Shown: positions 42,298 through 52,950 of the stretch, piece by piece
How positions within the stretch are numbered: position 1 is the first letter of the stretch
Layout of the letters: every line of letters begins with the position of its first letter
NCBI GenBank assembly: GCA_964036275.1
Contig: OZ038434.1
Location: 22,619,879 to 22,683,878, forward strand
DNA length: 64,000 nt
Direction of reading: 5' to 3'
Source of the DNA: Litoditis marina
Lineage: Eukaryota > Nematoda > Chromadorea > Rhabditida > Rhabditidae
Translations under genes and position numbers: made by a program
The notes under the pieces: model-generated
What the model saw: the letters and a program-made list of their open reading frames with translations, nothing else
Told to the model about the DNA's origin: nothing
Databases searched by the model: none

Positions 42298-44874
42298 ATG
42301 ATGTTGTGTCTGACCCTTTTGTATTGCTGCATAGGTCCTTCCTCAGCTCTTTCCCCACTACTCTGTAACCCTCATTCTCCCTCACAAGTTTGGCGAATTC
42401 CAAAAGATTTCAATTGTACTTCGGTTTCATTCAGTGAAGATACAAAAGTTTCCTCTCTTTCATTGAATATTTTTCGACCAAATTCAGTCGAGTATTCCAC
42501 GCCCGCCTTTTCTTGCTCAATTGTCACACAGTATACTTCATTCTCTATTAATCTATTTGGAGTGCGCTACCAAAATACAAGGGTCTCTCGTTCTACTGTA
42601 ACATCTGAAGAGTGCCGCTTGATGTCTCTCCATCATAGGTGCTTTTATGGTGAAATGCTGGAAGTAAACAATATTTGGAAAACTCACAATACTCATGTTA
42701 TTGATTGGCCCAGTGCACCCTTCGGGACATTTTCTGGCACAAAACACGTGTCTTCCACTAACTGTATATTGATTCCGTCTACTGTGATATCCCGTTTTGA
42801 TCAGCCTATCCCTGAATCCCCTAGCGGATCCATGGAGGGCTGCTCATATTCTAATGGTTTTTGTAACTTACGTTCTGGAGATGCTATCATTTGGAAACCC
42901 GATAGTCACCAATCCTGTCGTTTTATTCCTTTTAAGTCTCTCAAGGGAATGCGAGCCGGCTCAATCTGGCTGAGCAATAATCACGAACTAGCTCTTTCAT
43001 GGAATAATAGCTCTCCTCGTATTGATGACTGTCAAAGCAAATTAATCATAAGCGATCAAGGTTTTGGGTTTAATCCGGTTACGTTAAGAAACAAGAGATC
43101 CCTTTCAAACGACGTAGGAATAGTCACTTCCAATCAATTAGCCAGCCAACTCCTAGCGGTCGAAAAATCGATGCATAGTTACATTTCAGTGTTGTTTTCT
43201 CACTCCTTGCATTCTTTGTGTGACTCAATTGGTACTTTAGCCGCAACTACGGTAGCAAGCCTAGCCAGTAACCCAACCATGACCATGAGACATATTCTAA
43301 ATAGAACTGACATCATAGCTTCTTACCTAGGAGACAATTTAGTCAGTACACGGCGATGTTCTATTCTTAGCTCGAACATGTTCAAAATCATCCCGTTTGA
43401 TGAAAAATGTTTCTCTAAACCAAAAATTGCGGTCCATTTACCGAGTAACGAAACAGTAGAAGGTTTTATTGACCCTTTAACGCAGATAATAAGCGGCAGA
43501 GCGTTTGAAATGCCATGTGACACAACCGAAGTATTTCACGCAGTTATTGAAAACAAGCTGGTGACAATTAACCCCTTTTCGGCAACTATTGACACAACAA
43601 CCATATACCCAAGGAACCTCAGTTTCAAGGAAGCAAGAAACGACTTAGTCGCACCAGCAGTCACCATTTTCCATAATATGATTATAGGTAATCTATCCGA
43701 TTTCAGCCCAAACACTCATTTCGCAGAACTATGGAACTCAATGAATGGAAACTCCGAATTCGTGACAGAAGCAATCCATAAGTCGACGGACGCAGTTGAG
43801 GGACCCCTCCAAGCACTACAGTCAGTGAAAATCTCTTCAGTTTGGTCTCTCTTCGGAAATTGGTCAGTTTTTAACGTTTGGGTTAGCATATGCTGCACCT
43901 GGACCACTTTAACTATTGTAGCCAAACTTATCGGTACGTATCTGAAACTACAGTACCCACAGGTGTTCAGCAGTTTCAGTTTACCATTTAGAAATCGTAT
44001 CAACCCTCAGGTAGAGTACGAACAGAATCGTAACATCGAGCTCACTATTGCTCGCCCCCCTTCACAACCTATCGTCATTGACCAAGTAGAAGAAGTCGAA
44101 AATACTCGTTCCGCTAACAGTTGGCCGCCAGTGATAGAAATTCCTCGCATCAACGTCGCGTATTCCCCTCAAGAATACTTTACATCTCATATTCCAGTAC
44201 GCGCCAATGGAGTACGTATACTCGCATTAATCGATACAGGCGCTAGTTTCACCGTGTCGAGCAAAACCATGTGCCCGCTACTGAGAGTTACCCACTTAGA
44301 CCCTCCTCAAACTATGTTAGCCGTGGGTCTAGGCGGATCTCCTATGCGCTTGGCGGGACGAAAAACCATCTCTCTAAAAATTGGGAATATTGAAATTTCG
44401 CATGATATCCATTTTACCGAAGAAAAGTGTACACCGACCGGACCCAATTCATATGAAATCATACTAGGAAACGATGTACTAGCCAAACTACCGAAATTCC
44501 ATCTGGATTATCAAGAAGGTGTATTTCAGTGCGGGGACGAAAAAATTCCCCTAGGTAGAAATCCGGGACTGATGAACGTAAATAAAGGCCACGAAGTTGT
44601 GATAAGAGTCAAAAATGATACCACAATCTCACCTTTTACAGATTCGTTCGTTCCTTGCTCAACTGATGAGGGAACATTCGCCGACAACGCAGTGGTACTT
44701 CTGTCGCAATCAGCAAAGATAACGAAAATGGACTTATTGGTAGCACCAGCCATAGTGAGTTCCGCTTCACCCGTTCTGTTGATTTCTAACCCAACTAATG
44801 AGCCAAAGAAACTGTTCCAAGGTATGAGAATCTCAACAGCCACTCAGGCGTTCACGGATCAGTCGAGTATTTAG
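42298..44874 (+). CDS. Env-like glycoprotein fused to aspartic protease
   Basis: One uninterrupted frame from the ATG at 42298. Numbering from the in-frame GTG at 42286, the features are: signal peptide ~5-22 (LCLTLLYCCIGPSSA); a cysteine-rich ectodomain with several N-x-S/T sites; a furin-type RNKR at 268-271; a second cysteine-rich part with GFIDPLTQII at 393-402; a transmembrane segment ~525-553; then a cytoplasmic stretch. It continues without a stop into a retropepsin: active-site DTGAS 650-654 and the ILGND element 727-731. Known retroelement Env proteins follow integrase; here Env precedes protease. The ectodomain pattern recalls glycoproteins of chuvirus/mononegavirus type, a weak inference. 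A GATCAG about 27 bp upstream of the ATG could be a splice acceptor. Confidence 0.7.
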   Translation: MMLCLTLLYCCIGPSSALSPLLCNPHSPSQVWRIPKDFNCTSVSFSEDTKVSSLSLNIFRPNSVEYSTPAFSCSIVTQYTSFSINLFGVRYQNTRVSRSTVTSEECRLMSLHHRCFYGEMLEVNNIWKTHNTHVIDWPSAPFGTFSGTKHVSSTNCILIPSTVISRFDQPIPESPSGSMEGCSYSNGFCNLRSGDAIIWKPDSHQSCRFIPFKSLKGMRAGSIWLSNNHELALSWNNSSPRIDDCQSKLIISDQGFGFNPVTLRNKRSLSNDVGIVTSNQLASQLLAVEKSMHSYISVLFSHSLHSLCDSIGTLAATTVASLASNPTMTMRHILNRTDIIASYLGDNLVSTRRCSILSSNMFKIIPFDEKCFSKPKIAVHLPSNETVEGFIDPLTQIISGRAFEMPCDTTEVFHAVIENKLVTINPFSATIDTTTIYPRNLSFKEARNDLVAPAVTIFHNMIIGNLSDFSPNTHFAELWNSMNGNSEFVTEAIHKSTDAVEGPLQALQSVKISSVWSLFGNWSVFNVWVSICCTWTTLTIVAKLIGTYLKLQYPQVFSSFSLPFRNRINPQVEYEQNRNIELTIARPPSQPIVIDQVEEVENTRSANSWPPVIEIPRINVAYSPQEYFTSHIPVRANGVRILALIDTGASFTVSSKTMCPLLRVTHLDPPQTMLAVGLGGSPMRLAGRKTISLKIGNIEISHDIHFTEEKCTPTGPNSYEIILGNDVLAKLPKFHLDYQEGVFQCGDEKIPLGRNPGLMNVNKGHEVVIRVKNDTTISPFTDSFVPCSTDEGTFADNAVVLLSQSAKITKMDLLVAPAIVSSASPVLLISNPTNEPKKLFQGMRISTATQAFTDQSSI

Positions 44875-45619
44875 CATAGATGACTCACCTAACGGTGAGT
44901 GTATCAATACGGTAGTACCCTCACCGGAAAGAGATCCAGAATTCGTAGTAAACTTTTCGGATTGCAACTTAACGGCGTCACAACTCGCCGCCCTCAAACA
45001 CTTGATAACCGAATATGATGACGTATTCTCTAAATCACAGTATGATTTAGGAAGCGCGGAAACTGAGCCGATTCATATTTACACTTCTACAGAGATACCA
45101 GTACGCGCACGGCCCTACAGAGTACCGGTTAAATTTCAACTCGAGCTAGAAAAACACATCAACTCGTTACTACAGTCGGGTCGTATAACCGAGAGTAACA
45201 CTCCGTGGAACAGTAACCTAGTACTCGTACGAAAAAAGAACGGCGGCCTGAGAGTCTGCCTCGACTTCAGAAAACTTAACGATGTAACTATCCCCGACAA
45301 TTTTCCCATACCTCGAATCGAGACCATTCTAGAGAAGATTGGGGGCAATAAGTACTTTACTTCATTAGACATGGCCAACGGTTACCTACAACTGAAATTG
45401 GACGCGGAATCTAGTTATAAATGCGGATTCATAACTGAAAATAAAGTTTACGCGTATACCCACCTTCCATTTGGGCTAAAGTCAGCCGCTTCTTATTTTC
45501 AACGCTCACTACGGGTAGTATTAGCAGGTTTAGAAGCCAACGTACTTGCTTATATAGATGACATTTTGATTTTTAATAACAACTTTGAAGATCACTTGAA
45601 CTCATTCGGAAAGTTCTAG
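44828..45619 (+). pseudogene. Reverse transcriptase, separated by frame changes
   Basis: The frame opens at 44828, overlapping the end of the env-protease frame by 47 bp in the +1 register, so a shift is needed to continue from protease. It holds the RT fingers and palm: KKNGGLRVCLDFRKLN, SLDMANGYLQL, LPFGLKSAASYFQ and the catalytic YIDDI. After EDHLNS it runs into a stop at 45619, while the thumb continues in another frame from about 45600. The first shift could be programmed; the second, inside a conserved segment, looks like a one-base indel. Confidence 0.75.
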
Positions 45620-46851
45620 AACGGTTCCGTTCGTTTAAGATCAAAGCCTCACCTAAAAAGTGCGACTTCGCACGTAACAAAATTACATTTCTGGGACACG
45701 ACATAAACAGCGAAAACTATTCACCGAATAGTGTGAACGTGAAGGTAATACAAGAGTTTCCGACACCAAGTAACGTCAAAGAAGTGAGGAGATTTGTTGG
45801 AATGGCAGGATTCTTCCGTAAGTTTATTCCTAATTTTGCACACATTGCCGAGCCACTAACCCGTTTAACCAGAAAGGAACTGAAGTTTCATTGGAAACCA
45901 GAACAGCAAGCAGCCTTTATAACTCTGAGAGACGCCCTCTGTAATGAGCCGATCTTAGGATATCCAGATTACGACCGCCCGTTTCATATTTTTACTGATG
46001 CGAGCGCCGTAGCCCAAGGAGGCGCACTGATGCAGGAAGCAACGGGAGAGCAGAAAGGTTACACTGCTATCGCCTACTGTAGCCGCACATTAGCCGATAC
46101 CGAGCAACGATGGCCGGCCGTGCAGGTTGAAATGGGCGCAATAATTTTTGCCCTAAGACAGTTCAAACCGTACATTTGCATGTCCGACGTTATACTACAC
46201 TGTGACCACAAGCCGCTGACGTTCTTACTACAGAAAAGCAAAACGCACGACAACTTAGCGCGATGGCTCATCGAACTACAGGGCCTCAAAATTAAGATTG
46301 TTCATATTTCAGGCGAGAAGAACACCGTGGCCGATGCTCTATCTCGCGCCCTAGAAGACTCACCCGAAGGAGAGTTAGCACAGAAAGAATTGGAGGACAT
46401 TATCGAATTCCCGGTATGCATGTCTCTTGAGCCCGGACAGGTAAGTCAATTCCACCCCTTTGCTCACGCCGCCAAAGAGTACATAATGGTGAATCAACAA
46501 CCTACACTCATTGATTTTTCCAATGAGCAGAGCAAAGACCCAATAATTTCACAAACCATTACCTTTTTGAGAAACAGTACCATAGAACCTCAAGTATCTA
46601 CAGGCGACAAAATGTCTATCCTCACTTTAGCGGAACTATGCCGAATTTCGGACAAAAACATCCTCGTGCTCACTAAGCACGCCCCCTACCGTACCCCACC
46701 CGTTGTGGTCCCTAAACATCTGACTGAACTAATATTTTCAAGTTTCCACAGTAATTGCTTATCCGGAGGACACTTCAACTGGCGAAAAACGTTACATAAA
46801 ACCAAAACCAAGTATTTCTGGTTAAGCATGTACAGCGATATCTTTAACTAG
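45600..46851 (+). pseudogene. RT thumb, RNase H and start of integrase
   Basis: Continues pol: thumb/connection (KCDFARNKITFLGHDI, VRRFVGMAGFFRKFIPNF), then RNase H with FTDASAVAQGGALMQ, a conserved Glu (PAVQVEMGAIIFAL) and DHKPLTFLL. After that comes the HHCC zinc-binding domain of integrase (FHSNCLSGGHF...). The frame ends in TAG at 46849-46851, where the next residues (TRTCEACQ) continue the same domain in the same frame. A tryptophan is usual at that place in the family, so a single-base nonsense change is likely. Confidence 0.75.
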
Positions 46852-48066
46852 ACACGAACATGTGAAGCTTGTCAATTGAAAAACTCCCCTCTCCCTCAAA
46901 ATAGAGAGCCCCTACAACCCTTTCACGTCGAGAAGGTGTTCCAAAAAGTAGGATTAGATCTCACCGGACCACTCAAAACTACCAGCAGAGACAACAAGTA
47001 CATTTTGAACATAGTCTGCTGGTTTACAAAATTTGTTGTATCAGTACCACTTCCAGACGCACGTACAGATACAATTTCACGCGCTCTCCTCACAGAATTC
47101 GTGTTAAAACACGGAACTATGGCAGAAATCGTGACAGATAATGCCTCATCATTTACCTCGGAAGCATATAGCCAGTTTTGCAAAATGCTAGCGATTGATC
47201 ACCATCTTACAACACCATACCATTCCATGGGTAATGGTGCTACGGAGCGAACCTTTCGAACGTTTCACGCAATTCTATCCAAGTATATCAACAAAAAGCA
47301 CGAAGATTGGGACCTTTTTGTGGCATGCGCAACATTCTGTTATAACACAACTGTACATTCTACCACTCACGAAACCCCCTTTTTCCTTTTGCATGGCAGA
47401 GATCCGTCCTTTTGTATTGACAGAATTTTGTTCCCAGAGCCTGCAACTGACGGCGAAGGAGATGACGTGGAGGAATACCGCTCATCACTATCGACTGTAC
47501 TTCGTGAAGCATGGACGGCGGCAGCAGACAATATACGCGCAGAACAAGCAAAAATGAAGGCTAGGTATGACCGTAACGCAAAACCTTCTTCAATCAAGGT
47601 AGGCGACAGAGTTTTATTTCAAAATCATACCTCGAAAGCCGGACTGTCTCGAAAACTAGTTTCACCATGGCTGGGGCAATATCGAGTTATCGCTCTCAAC
47701 CCACCACTGGCCACAATTCAGGACATGACCAATCCCAAAAAGAACCCTAGAGAAGTACATTTGAACCAAATTAAAAAGTTCCTGGAACTAACAGGGCCCG
47801 CAGGCACTAGTACTAACGATAAGCACTTTCAGGAGGAACCCGCCGACGACCCCATTCCAACTGCAACATCACCTAATTTTCAAATTCCTCCTTCAATTTT
47901 TGATACCGATTCGCTAGAGCCTCAAACTCTTCTTCAGCCTGACCCAAAACCATTTAATCAAAATCAAACTGAAGAAGAGGGTGAAGCTCACTCTTCTCCG
48001 AGTAGAAATTCTAACCATTATCACCTTCGCAAGAATCCGGCACGAAAGCGCCAATTCTCTCTATGA
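46852..48066 (+). pseudogene. Integrase catalytic core and C-terminal region
   Basis: In frame with the preceding segment after the TAG. Contains the CEAC half of the zinc finger and the DDE core. Numbering from the Met at 46876: D28 (GLDLTGP), D88 (VTDNAS) and E124 (GATERTFR), the last two separated by 35 residues as expected. A C-terminal SH3-like part follows (VGDRVLFQNH, PREVHLNQIKKF), then an acidic tail rich in Pro/Gln. Catalytic residues are present; only the upstream TAG interrupts it. Confidence 0.8.
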
Positions 48067-48224
48067 TCTGCCTCCGTCACAACATTATCTTCACTTATTT
48101 GACCGCTTAAATTTGTGTCGCCATTCCATTCCTTTTTCTTCACACTCATATTAACTCTTCCTATCCTCATTTTTAGTTTGTCTTGTTAATTCGAGGTCAC
48201 TACCTCGCCCTTCCACACATTTAT

Positions 48225-48234
48225 ATTTTTTCAG
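48225..48234 (+). promoter_or_regulatory. Splice acceptor before the helicase cargo
   Basis: TTTTTTCAG immediately precedes GTATG with the ATG at 48237. This is the strong nematode acceptor consensus and suggests a subgenomic spliced mRNA, as used for env genes in other retroelements. The donor was not identified. Confidence 0.5.
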
Positions 48235-48236
48235 GT

Positions 48237-50330
48237 ATGTCGGACAACCCAAAACCGATGCGTCGTGGTAGAGGCGAGTTCCGTCTCAGTGGATCTTCGA
48301 ACGCAAAGAAAGGACGAAAAGGACGAGACACAACGTCCACTGAGGAGCCAAGTACTCCTCCCCTGGTGACTACCGATCACCCCGCTTCTTCTGATGTGCG
48401 AACCACTAGGAACGCCCCTTGTGTGAACACCATTCACACTGTTTCTTCTTCCCCGCCTTCGGTGACCACTGCTCACCCCAATTCTTCCGTGCCTCTGCCT
48501 AATAATGCCAATATCGCGGCCACTGCCCGCGCCCCTCACAAACTCAACGAAAAAACAGTCACCGGCGGTCCGAGTAACACTGCTAACTCGGCAGTCGCTC
48601 CCAGAAACTACGCGGCCACTGTCCGCGCCTCTCTCAAACCGTCCCCGATCACTCACGCGGCCGAATGGAAACATCGAGGATCATCACCGACGATCTCAGA
48701 ATCCACTATGAGCACGACACCCGCTGTGAATAGTACACTGAATCAACAAGCTCCCGAGAACACTTCGTCCCAACGCCCACGTCTACCGTACGGAAACTCA
48801 ACCACGACCAACTTCCTAGGGTGGCCAACAATGTCGGTCAGACAGCAACAACCTTTGGAAAGAAGAAGACTTCCACCTGCTACTCCGACAATCCCAGCCA
48901 CGCCAGCGCCTCACCCCTTCGAAGAACTGTTTGCATGCGATAGGGTCGTTCAAACAACAGACCTGCACGCTATCGAAGACAGACCGCGTGACGTTTTTCC
49001 CGCAAAGGGCGGATGCTTCACTTCGTCAATCGCCCTTGAGGACGTGAAGAAGTTCAGACACGCGTCACTGACATGGTTCATTACCCCACGCGAGGAACGA
49101 GCAAAGGACGAGCCGATTCGCGAAGCACCGGTCACAACCAACTCGAAGCCAGACGGACCCGTTGCCCTCTACCGCGTTTCGTCCATCGTCAACAAGAAAG
49201 TTCTGCTTACCGCCGTGACCATCGATCTATACGCACCGGATCGTGGTGATCTGCGGCAGATCAGCGCCTCAGCCTTCTCCTGGAACACTCTACAGAGCGG
49301 CACAATTGAACCCAACACCTATTTCGCTCTTGGCGACCTGCTATACGTACAGGAATTGGATCCAACAAGAGCAGCCAAGAACATGGGAATCACTCAAGTG
49401 ATGAAAACTGGCGTCAACGCGTGCACCGCAGCCGATTTCCGGGAGAGATGGAATGTCAAGTCATTCACAATGGCAGCCAGGAACCTAGCCCCCGGAAGCC
49501 TAGCGCTCGCAGTTGAGGCACTGTACAGGAACAAGGAGAAAGAAATCACGCACTACAAACTCGCCGCAGAAGGATGTAGAACCCTTCCTAGACTTAACGT
49601 CGCCACTGCCGACGCCAATAACCTCAATATACGGCGAGATACCCTCCTCACCGGAACATTGTTCTATCCAGCAGCCACAACCAGATGTTTCTCCAGTCTA
49701 CCCGCCAGCAAGCAAGCCAAAGAAGAGCTAACGAACCTAGCATTGTCACTCAGCAAAGAACGGCGATCTCCCCCAACTTTCATGGATCCATTCGAAGCTC
49801 CAGATTATGTCATGAAACTGATGAAAGGACGCTCCTCGATCCTAAAGAAAGTGAAAAACCGCGAGGAGGCCATCAATTGGATCACCAAATCGTTCAGACT
49901 CACAGTCCCTGGACTCAACGCACTAGAGAGTGAACAGAGGGACACGAATCACTACTCAACCTCCATCAATATCAGCGAAACCACATCGACAAGCACTTCC
50001 TTCTGGTTCCACATCAGTAGCCCGAACGGCCTACCACCCATCAGCAAATGGAGGAACGGTGCTAGACTGACCGTCACCGCGCAAGGAAGCAGCAAACGCC
50101 TTACCGCCTTAGTCCGAGGGGCAACGGAAGCCGACCCACCGCAGGCACGCGTCAACGCGATTGCTTTCAGAAACGCCGGAGCCCAGCTGAGAAACATCCT
50201 TCAGCAACAGGGATCGCTTCGCGCAGATGTACAACAGACACATGACCACGGAGTTCCGGATCCCGCTGAAGCACTATTCACCCGAAGCGGCGAAAAGGAG
50301 CTCTCTACCGATTCTCCGTCTCATCTCTGA
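48237..50330 (+). pseudogene. Helicase cargo, N-terminal half
   Basis: ATG at 48237 (MSDNPKPMRRGRGEFR). The first ~250 residues are a Ser/Thr/Pro-rich, basic, probably disordered region with RGRG and imperfect repeats. From about residue 260 on the sequence is globular. It includes SFTMAARNLAPGSLALAVE and a beta-rich domain (FWFHISSPNGLPPI...ARLTVTAQG...KRLTALVRG) of the kind that precedes the motor in UPF1/MOV10-like helicases. The frame then leaves the helicase register near 50200-50260 and stops at 50330. No Walker A (GxxGxGKT) is present in any frame here. It lies after integrase, where env is usually found. Confidence 0.6.
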
Positions 50331-51507
50331 GTTCAATTTCAGACTACAGCAAGAACACTCGCAGTACGACTTCCCGCTGGTGATAAGACGCGTCTTCTCA
50401 GATCCTGTAGTGCTCGCCAAGCTATCAGAAGAGGAAAGAAAAACTGTGCGCCACTACATCGAACAACTCGACAGAGCCGACGACATCGAAGTTCAGGCCA
50501 TCGACGTTCTGGAAAAACAAATCGAGAATCTCATCATGGAGGAAGAGAAGTCTCATTCGAGAGACGAACGAAACGCCATCTTTGATCTGTTCTTCAAACA
50601 CTACCAACCTCGTCGGATATTCACAACAACGGCAACACTTCTCTCCGCGTTTCGTGGCAACAGCCCTTGGGCCTACTTTCGGGACGACATCGACACAATC
50701 CTAGTGGATGAGGCATCCCAACTACCCGAAGCAACCTACTTCGCCATACTGACTGGGTTCCCCGATGCGAGAGTGGTGCTCATCGGGGATCCCATGCAAC
50801 TAGCCCCATATGCGCCAAACACGGACAGCACCGTGCTACCACTGTTGGCCAATGGAGAGCTCCTGCGAAGAATCGTCGAGAATCGTTTGTTCCCAGTTCT
50901 TCCCCTTCACGGAGTGTTCAGATGCCACCCAGATTTGACGAGCCTGCTCTCCCGCAATTTCTACCAAAGCAAGCTCCGAGCCTTGGTTACAGCAGAACGC
51001 GAAAACCTTCTCCGAGACATTGCGTTCCCCAACCCAACGTACCCGTGGTCGTTCATTGAATCCACCGGAGTTCAACGCCCCGTCGGGACATCATACGCGA
51101 ACGACGAGGAGGCACGTTCAGCGATCGAGATAGCCCAACGTCTATCTCGATCAATCGATCCCACTGAGGTCGCAATAATTTCTCTCTATAAGGCGCAAGC
51201 CGACATGATCTCGGAACGACTGCAGGGCTCAAGTATCTTCGTCGGCACAGCCGACGCCGCTCAAGGCCGAGAATTCACCGCCACCATCCTCTCGACGTGC
51301 CGGACCGGGCTGGCTCAACGCGGTGATTTCTTTGGAGATAGACTCCGCGTGAACGTCGCTCTCTCCAGAGCTCGAGGAGGCTGCATAATTCTGGGACAGA
51401 GGGAGGCACTGACAACGACGGACACGTGGTTCAGCGTGCTGAGTGAGATCTGGACCAAAAGAGGACACGCCAACTACCAAGATTTCGCTGATGCCAACAA
51501 CATGTAA
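50227..51507 (+). pseudogene. Superfamily 1 helicase, C-terminal motor without motif I
   Basis: 426 codons overlapping the previous frame. Residue numbers from 50227: motif II VDEAS 160-164, motif III GDPMQLAP 187-194, motif IV region HGVFRCHP 228-235, motif V TADAAQGREF 341-350, motif VI RVNVALSRAR 374-383. These place it in SF1, UPF1/MOV10/ERI-6/7-like group. The register starts around LKHYSPEAAKR. Between the N-terminal domain and this point the segment with motifs Q, I and Ia has been removed together with a frame change, so this copy cannot hydrolyse ATP normally. Confidence 0.75.
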
Positions 51508-51510
51508 AGG

Positions 51511-51589
51511 GTGAGTTGTCAATTTGTACATTATTAAGACCCATATCTTCAAACGTTTTACGAACTCCACTTAATTTTTTTTCTCACAG
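51511..51589 (+). other. Candidate 79-nt intron after the helicase
   Basis: GTGAGT donor four bases after the TAA, and TTCTCACAG acceptor after a T-rich tract. It would be a 3' UTR intron. Confidence 0.4.
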
Positions 51590-51631
51590 TACATTTCAAA
51601 CAAAAGAGAACAGTCCAGGGTCGGACTTTTC

Positions 51632-51645
51632 GGAAAGGTGGGAGG
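51632..51645 (+). other. Polypurine tract
   Basis: GGAAAGGTGGGAGG directly before the 3' LTR, purine-only except one T; the plus-strand primer site. Confidence 0.65.
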
Positions 51646-52072
51646 TGTAAGTGATGGTTCATAACCTATCACTTATAATTACCAGTAATCAGTAATATAG
51701 ATAACCTAGTTACCACTTTCCATCTGTCTTCTAACTAGTAAATTATGTGCTAGTTCCGTTAATTAAATGTTCACGGACTTATGTTTTACTTTCCTTCCCT
51801 TTCAACCATTACGTAAGAATAACTCAGTCGTTCGTTACCGTTACAAACTACGAACAAGCTCATAAACCAATCGGAATATGACTAATGTTTTCGTTACAGA
51901 GCACGCCCGATGATCGTGCGACGGGACCGGCAGAGAGGAGCCTGGCAGCGATCTTGATCGCCCGTTCCCCCATCTTCGTTATTTCCCTTTGTTATTTCTT
52001 GATAGTTCGAATAAACCTATGTCACCGTTATTCTTGGTTAACAAATACAACTATGGGCCAAGTACCTTCACT
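51646..52072 (+). repeat. 3' LTR
   Basis: Identical by eye to 38674-39100, AATAAA at 52011-52016. Followed by AAAC. Confidence 0.9.
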
Positions 52073-52693
52073 AAACGTATTCTGCCTTATTTTAAGGCAG
52101 ATTGAATTCGACAAAATTTTCGGTTCTGCCTTATTTTAAGGCGAACTATTCCTTGGCAAAGTGTGCCTTATTTAAAGGCAAAACGTTCAATGAACGAATC
52201 TGCCTTATTTTAAGGCGGACTATTCTTCGGCAAAGTGTGCCTTATTCAAAGGCAAAACGTTTAATGAACGGCCTCATTTTAGGGCGGACTATTTTTCGGC
52301 AAAGTGTGCCTCATTTAAAGGCAAAAGGTTCAATGAACGAATCTGCCCTAAATAAGGCACACTTCGCCGAAGAATAGTTCGTCTTAAAATAAGGCAGATT
52401 CGTTCATTGTTTTGCCGTTCATTAAACGTTTTGCCTTATTTTAAGGCAAAATAAGGCAAATTTTGTCGGATTAAATATGCCTTTAAATAAGGCAGAATCG
52501 TTCGTTGAACGTTTTGCCTTCAAGTAAGGCAAGATCAGATTTTTTAAAGCAGAATTTATACGGCAAAATCTGCCTTATTTTGAGGCAAAACGTATTCTGC
52601 CTTATTTTAAGGCAGATTGAATCCGACAAAATTTCCGGTTCTGCCTTATTTTAAGGCGAACTATTCTTCCGCAAAGTGTGCCTTATTTAAAGG
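52073..52693. repeat. Satellite continues after the LTR element
   Basis: Same GCCTTATTTTAAGGC family as 34717-38669. AAAC at 52073-52076 is the right target duplication; AAAGG at 52689-52693 is the left duplication of the solo LTR. Confidence 0.85.
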
Positions 52694-52950
52694 TGTTGTG
52701 TGGTTTACACACTAGTCTGTTTTCATGCCTATTTGCCACGTGTTAACCAGTTAGCTCATTAGCATGTTAATCAGTTAGCGCGCACGTGTAAAGTAACGTG
52801 TCGCGCTTCGTGTCTATTGTTGACATTGTATCGTCTGGCTCCTAATAAACTGGTCTCCTCTCTCTCTCGTCTCCTCGTTGGTACAGGTATAACCTTGGTG
52901 TTGATATCTTTGTATGTATTACTGTTTATCCTTTGGCTAAGGATACAACA
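52694..52950 (+). mobile_element. Solo LTR of a second retrotransposon family
   Basis: 257 bp with ends TGTTGTGTGG and GATACAACA (inverted TGTTGT/ACAACA), flanked by the 5-bp duplication AAAGG (52689-52693, 52951-52955). Contains AATAAA at 52844-52849. No internal region remains. Unrelated to the 427-bp LTR. Confidence 0.75.

Larger units (their letters stand above)
38674..52072 (+). mobile_element. 13.4-kb env- and helicase-carrying LTR retrotransposon
   Basis: Identical 427-bp LTRs, a primer-binding site, a polypurine tract and a 4-bp target duplication define the element. Modules: antisense RRM-like ORF (minus), internal TATA/Inr, gag, env-like plus protease in one frame, RT, RNase H, integrase (the Ty3/gypsy order PR-RT-RH-IN), then a superfamily 1 helicase. 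Pol has two frame changes and one stop; gag lacks its C-terminal part; the helicase lacks motif I. It is therefore a defective but recently inserted copy. The env module between gag and protease, and the helicase after integrase, are both unusual. Confidence 0.85.

Noticed and set aside
48231..48674. 147-codon minus-strand frame
   Set aside because: Antisense shadow of the Ser/Thr/Pro-rich helicase N-terminus; composition follows from the sense codons.
51229..51570. 113-codon minus-strand frame under the helicase
   Set aside because: Shadow of motifs V-VI of the helicase on the plus strand.
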